A stretch of DNA of 64,000 bases from AP-15 sp963777435 (GTDB lineage: Bacteria; Pseudomonadota; Alphaproteobacteria; ATCC43930; CGMCC-115725): contig CAVZQT010000004.1 of the NCBI GenBank assembly GCA_963777435.1, positions 124,001 through 188,000 on the forward strand, given 5' to 3'. The position numbers and the translations under genes were made by a program. Position 1 is the stretch's first letter. Each line of letters opens with the position of its first letter. Positions 60,316 to 64,000 of this stretch are shown here, piece after piece. Under the pieces are notes generated by a model. It ran no database searches, was not told the origin of the DNA, and was given only the letters and a program-made list of their open reading frames with translations.

Positions 60316-60344
60316 AGAGTACCCAGATTGTGGCTGCGCCGCAA
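60316..60344 (-). promoter_or_regulatory. Candidate sigma-70-like promoter for gcrA
   Basis: On the minus strand TTGCGG (60339-60344) and TACTCT (60316-60321) are spaced by 17 bases. The predicted start of transcription is about 40 bases before the gcrA ATG and includes the hairpin at 60288-60304. Confidence 0.35.
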
Positions 60345-60485
60345 CTGGTATCTATTAGTAGTAGCCGCTTGGTGTTGGCCGCGATCACCTTGCGCCCCCC
60401 CGGCGCGATCCTCGGCCGGCTCCCAAACCGGCGACAATTTTGCATGACACCAAATAAAGGCAAAAAGTTGGCGATATAGCCGCGT

Positions 60486-61560
60486 CTACCGCTCCGATTC
60501 GGCAAAGGCGTCGTCTTCCGACGCACGACGATAACTCAATATTTTCGAGAAATAGGCGGGAGAATGCTCAAGTGGAACAAACGCGGGAGTTAATAGATCA
60601 TCTAGATCTTCGCGCAAATAGCTAGCGTAATAGGGTTCGTGGAAGGCGATTGGAAACGAATCGAGCAATCGCGTCGTAATCCGGCTCGTCCCCGGTCTGC
60701 AGCGAGTCGACCAGGATCAGGGTCCCGCCGGGCCGCAATACGCGGCGCATTTCGGCGACGACCGCGCGGCGCACCCGCGGCGGCAATTCGTGAAACAGAT
60801 AAATACAGGTGAGGATGTCGAATTCGCCATCGGCGAACGGCATCGCCTCGGCGGCACCTTCGACCAGCCGGGCCCGCGACCACGAGACCAGCGTGCGGCG
60901 GGCCACCGCGAGGTAATGCGGCGACAAATCGAGACCGGTGACATAAAGCCGCGGCCAGTTCGCTTTGACCTCGCGCAAGAAGCTGCCTGTGCCGCAGGCG
61001 AGGTCGAGCAGCCGTGGCATGCCACGACGACGCCCATCTTGCTCCACGAGTGCTGCTCGCAGCGGCACCAGCGCCTGGCGCCGCATCGCCGCTGCTCCGC
61101 CGCCGAACAATACCTCGACCTGGTGGTCATAGCGCTCGGCGGAGGCCTCGCTCAGATAGCCATCACTCTGAAAGTGAAACTTCTGCAAATAGTAGGGCGG
61201 ATAGTCCCCCTCAGGCGGATCGTCGAGCAGCCGCTTCTTGTGCTCGCCGTGGCGCCGCTCTTCGACGGCGGCGTGATCGGTAAAAAAGTCGATCGCGCGC
61301 CGCAATGCCGTGACCGGACTGCCAAACTCGTCCGCCGGCGGCATATAGAGGCCGGCCTCGATGTTGCGCCAGTCCTGCTCGAATAGCGCTCTCAGATCGG
61401 CCAGGATCCGGCGGCGGTCCGGCATCGGACGTTCGCGCAGTCGGTCGGGGATCGGCATCGGGCGGCTCAGCCGAGCCGCGAGCAGCTTTTGGCCAAAGAA
61501 CCAGCTGACCCGCGCGGTCTGCGCCGCCTCAAAGGTGAGTTTATCGAATGAAGTGGTCAT
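60486..61560 (-). CDS. SAM-dependent methyltransferase (C-terminus frame offset)
   Basis: A class I methyltransferase. ATG 61560 ('TTSFDKLTFEAAQTARVSWF') is the first plausible start. The SAM motif I is 'RLLDLACGTGSFLREVKANW', motif II/III 'LYVTGLDLSPHYLAVARRTL', then 'EGAAEAMPFADGEFDILTCI' and 'EMRRVLRPGGTLILVDSLQT'. The printed frame stops at 60622 soon after 'GDEPDYDAI'. A one-base shift at about 60661-60672 continues 'LLDSFPIAFHEPYYASYLRE' to the stop at 60486, which fits the family end. Substrate unknown. No operon partner is evident. Confidence 0.85.
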
Positions 61561-61733
61561 AGCGTTCAAAGACTTATCCCGCCCATAACGGTTGACAAGA
61601 GGGCCGGCACAGCCGCCAAGGCAACACCGCAGTCCGAAGCGAAGAGGCCTGCAGATGTGGAGATCAATAATCGCATCGGACCGCGAAATCGCCCGCAATA
61701 TTCGGAATGCCGGCGCAGAAACCGTCCTGTTGC

Positions 61734-62709
61734 TTACCCGAAACGCCACCCGGTCGAGAATGACTGTTTCATACGCTCGGTTGCCAAGACGAGCTGCTCG
61801 CGTATACCGGGCTCCATCGCCGAGTGACCGGCATCGGGTACAATAACAAACTCCGCCGACGGCCAGGCGCGGGCGAGTTCGTCGGCGCTGGCCATCGGGC
61901 ACACCATGTCGTACCGGCCTTGAACGATGACACCCGGCAGGTGACGAATTTGCCCGATCCGCGCGATCAGGTCGCGCTCAGCGCTGAACAAATGATTGCG
62001 GAAGAAATGCGCCTCGATCCGTGCCAGCCCCAAGGCAAGACGGTCTTCGCCAAACGCAGCGACGGTTTCGGGGTTGGGCAGCAAAGTCGAGCAGGCGCCT
62101 TCGTAACTGCCCCAGGCGCGCGCCGCGGGGAGGTGTACAGCCGGATCCGGATCAATTAGCCGGCGATAAAACGCCGACAGAATATCGCCCCGCTCGGCCT
62201 CAGGCAGAAAACCGGCGAAGGCGCGCCAGGCCTCCGGGAAAATTCGCCGGGCGCCATACAGGAACCACTCGATTTCCACGGCCCGGCACAGAAAGATCCC
62301 TCGTAAAACCAGCCCCGCGCAGCGCCCCGGATGGGTTTCGGCATAATCGAGCGCCAGGGTCGAACCCCAGGAACCACCAAACACCAGCCATTTTTCGATA
62401 CCGAGCTCGGTCCGCAGCCGTTCGATATCGGCAACCAGATGCTTGCGGCGAATTGTCCTGGACCTCCCCCAACGGCGCTGAGCGGCCAGCTCCGCGCTGG
62501 TCGAAAATTACGATGCGCCAATAATCAGGATCGAAAAAACGGCGGTGCACCGGGGTGGCGCCGGCGCCCGGGCCCCCGTGCAGAAATAGCGCCGGCACGC
62601 CGCGGGGATTTCCCGAAGTCTCCCAATACATCATGTGGCGGGTGTCGAGGCGCAGCGTGCCGGTGCGATAGGGTTCGATTGGCGGAAAAAGATCGCGGCG
62701 AATGGTCAT
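61734..62709 (-). pseudogene. pip: Proline iminopeptidase, split by a one-base frame offset
   Basis: Proline iminopeptidase removes N-terminal proline from peptides. The N-terminal frame from ATG 62709 holds 'LFPPIEPYRTGTLRLDTRHM', 'ALFLHGGPGAGATP' (oxyanion HGGPG) and 'RIVIFDQRGAGRSAPLGE'. The second frame has 'GGSWGSTLALDYAETHP' (nucleophile Ser in GGSWGS), and its tail has 'GRYDMVCPMASADELAR' and 'DAGHSAMEPGI' (catalytic Asp and His). The break lies at about 62445-62452, where one base too many separates '...DNS' and 'RKHLVADIERLRTEL'. The repaired length is about 324 residues. Confidence 0.9.
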
Positions 62710-62804
62710 CGTCAGGAGTTTAAGCGGCCCGACGCCCCTCAGGTAGACCGTTGTTGCTCAACACCGCGCTCGAGCCTTCCGTCCCCGCTCGCGGCACTTA
62801 CGCG

Positions 62805-63875
62805 TCATTGCCGGCGAAAGCGCTTGCCGTGGCCGATCAGCCTTTGCGCCGGCAGGTGGACCGACTTGCTGTCATCGGCAACGACGTGGCCGATCACCCG
62901 TGCATCGCGGCCGTGGCGCTCCAGTATCCCCATTATCGCCGCGCAGTCGCGCTCCGCGGCGAGCACGCAGAACCCGACCCCCATGTTAAAGACCTCGTAC
63001 ATCTCCGGGTCCTCGACGCCTGCTGATTGCTGGATCAGGCGAAAGATCGGCGGGATCGGCGGCAGATCGTCGAGTTCGAACCCGACTTTGGCGGCGACCC
63101 GCGGCAGATTGAGCAGACCGTCGCCGGTGATGTTGATTAGTGCCTTGACGGTCGGAACTTCTTTGAGGATGTCGAGCGCCTCGGGCACGTAAATCGGCGT
63201 CGGACGCAGCAACTCCTGCCCCAGCGGCATACCCAGCTCGGGAAAAGCGTGGCCTATGCCAAACCCTCCCTGCTCGAAAAGCGCCCGGCGCGCCAATGTC
63301 AGCCCGTTGCTGTGGATGCCATTGCTGGCGATGCCGATTACCACGTCGCGCGGCATCAGGTCGCGCCCGGTGATGATCCGGTCGAGCGGCACCAACCCGA
63401 CCGCCATCCCAACCAAATCAAAACCGGTGACGACATCCTTCAGCTGCGCGATCTCGCCGCCCGAAATAGAAATTGCCGCCTGCCGCGCGCCCTCGGCGAG
63501 CCCGATCGCGATCGTCCCCAGCATCTCGGCATCAGCCGCGCCGACCGCGATATAGTCGACCATCGACAATGGCCGCGCCCCGACGCAGATCAGATCGTTG
63601 ACGTTCATCGCGACGCAGTCGATGCCGATCGTGTCGTATTGCTTCAGCATGTCGGCGATGACCGATTTCGAGCCGACGCCGTCGGTGCAGATCGCCAGCC
63701 CCATGCCGCCGCCGATATCGATCACATTGGCGAAATAGCCGATGTCGAGCGCCACCCAGCCAAGCTGTCCCGCCGCCGGCCAGGTACCCTTCATCGCCGC
63801 GATGATCTTGCCGAGCCCAGCATCGGCCGCGGCAATGTCGACCCCAGCTTCGCGATAGCGCTCGTGCTCAGTCAT
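62805..63875 (-). CDS. purM: Phosphoribosylformylglycinamidine cyclo-ligase (AIR synthase), divergent
   Basis: PurM closes the imidazole ring in purine synthesis. ATG 63875 lies after a GGAGGC ribosome-binding site and gives 356 residues. 'YREAGVDIAAADAGLGKIIA', 'LAICTDGVGSKSVIADMLKQ', 'YDTIGIDCVAMNVNDLICVG', 'DVVIGIASNGIHSNGLTLAR' and 'EMYEVFNMGVGFCVLAAERD' cover the conserved ATP- and substrate-binding parts. It is more divergent than typical proteobacterial PurM in the N-terminus, and purN is not next to it. It could also be an AIR-synthase-related protein with another role. Confidence 0.85.
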   Translation of the reverse strand: MTEHERYREAGVDIAAADAGLGKIIAAMKGTWPAAGQLGWVALDIGYFANVIDIGGGMGLAICTDGVGSKSVIADMLKQYDTIGIDCVAMNVNDLICVGARPLSMVDYIAVGAADAEMLGTIAIGLAEGARQAAISISGGEIAQLKDVVTGFDLVGMAVGLVPLDRIITGRDLMPRDVVIGIASNGIHSNGLTLARRALFEQGGFGIGHAFPELGMPLGQELLRPTPIYVPEALDILKEVPTVKALINITGDGLLNLPRVAAKVGFELDDLPPIPPIFRLIQQSAGVEDPEMYEVFNMGVGFCVLAAERDCAAIMGILERHGRDARVIGHVVADDSKSVHLPAQRLIGHGKRFRRQ

Positions 63876-64000
63876 GACGCCTCCAACAGCCACAGGGGTT
63901 TCGTAATCGGCGGCAGCGCCGGCGGCAATAACTGCCGGTCGGTTCAGCCATGCCCGATTGGGGCTGGCCGTTTTTGCCCGATCGGCTGATCATCGAATGG

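Noticed and set aside
63249..63989. 246-codon plus-strand frame at the right edge
   Set aside because: Antisense to purM; no protein-like features.
1..64000. CRISPR arrays, tRNA or rRNA genes
   Set aside because: No regularly spaced direct repeats, no cloverleaf-type sequences and no rRNA-like stretches were seen on reading both strands.

Overview
GC-rich DNA from an alphaproteobacterium, probably Rhodospirillales-like. The call rests on a GcrA-type cell-cycle regulator, the mnmG-rsmG-parA-parB block with two consensus parS sites, an argD-argF-hslO string, and a large flagellar cluster read almost entirely on the minus strand. The exact genus cannot be told from the sequence alone.

Layout. 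(1) 1-28588: flagellar biogenesis. Leftwards from about 28.6 kb come a PilZ-like gene, fliE, fliF, fliG, fliK, fliM, fliN, a fliQ-like gene, flhA, fliA, motA, motB, a small membrane protein, fliH, fliI, fliJ, fliL, fliO, fliP, fliQ, fliR and flhB. Then comes a two-gene plus-strand island (flgA and a flgN-like gene), followed by minus-strand flgB, flgC, flgD, flgE, flgF, flgG, flgH, flgI, flgJ, a second flgN-like gene and flgK, which runs off the left edge. Genes are tightly coupled, often by 4-bp ATGA or GTGA overlaps. Together they encode the export gate, ATPase complex, MS ring, C ring, rod, P and L rings, hook, first hook-filament junction protein, stator and sigma-28. Chemotaxis genes, flhF/flhG, flgM and flagellins are not in the window. 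(2) 29-34.5 kb: an M81 peptidase, a small conserved gene, a secreted phosphoesterase and a class III aminotransferase. (3) 34.5-38.8 kb: chromosome segregation block (parS, mnmG, rsmG with an internal parS, parA, parB). (4) 38.8-49.2 kb: accessory metabolism: protocatechuate 3,4-dioxygenase (pcaH, pcaG), a ThDP enzyme, an alkaline-phosphatase-superfamily hydrolase, a thioesterase, an MFS transporter, a remnant of a short-chain dehydrogenase, a YdcF-like protein and a nitroreductase. (5) 49.4-52.5 kb: hslO, argF, argD. (6) 52.9-57.3 kb: a secreted dienelactone-hydrolase-like protein, then two neighbouring degenerate IS1182-type elements with inverted repeats and 4-bp target duplications. (7) 57.5-63.9 kb: MoxR ATPase, small conserved protein, VWA protein, gcrA, a methyltransferase, proline iminopeptidase and purM.

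A window-wide oddity is that at least eight conserved genes (fliP, fliJ, fliF, a phosphoesterase, rsmG, gcrA, a methyltransferase, pip), and perhaps flgA, carry a single-base frame offset. Most look like one extra base. So many in core genes suggests consensus errors in the assembly, although real decay cannot be excluded. No clearly new defence or mobile system was found. The most interesting biological signals are two fliQ-type genes in one flagellar cluster, a FliM lacking the CheY-binding N-terminus, an FlhB with NPEH in place of NPTH, and a 32-codon internal-deletion relic of a dehydrogenase.
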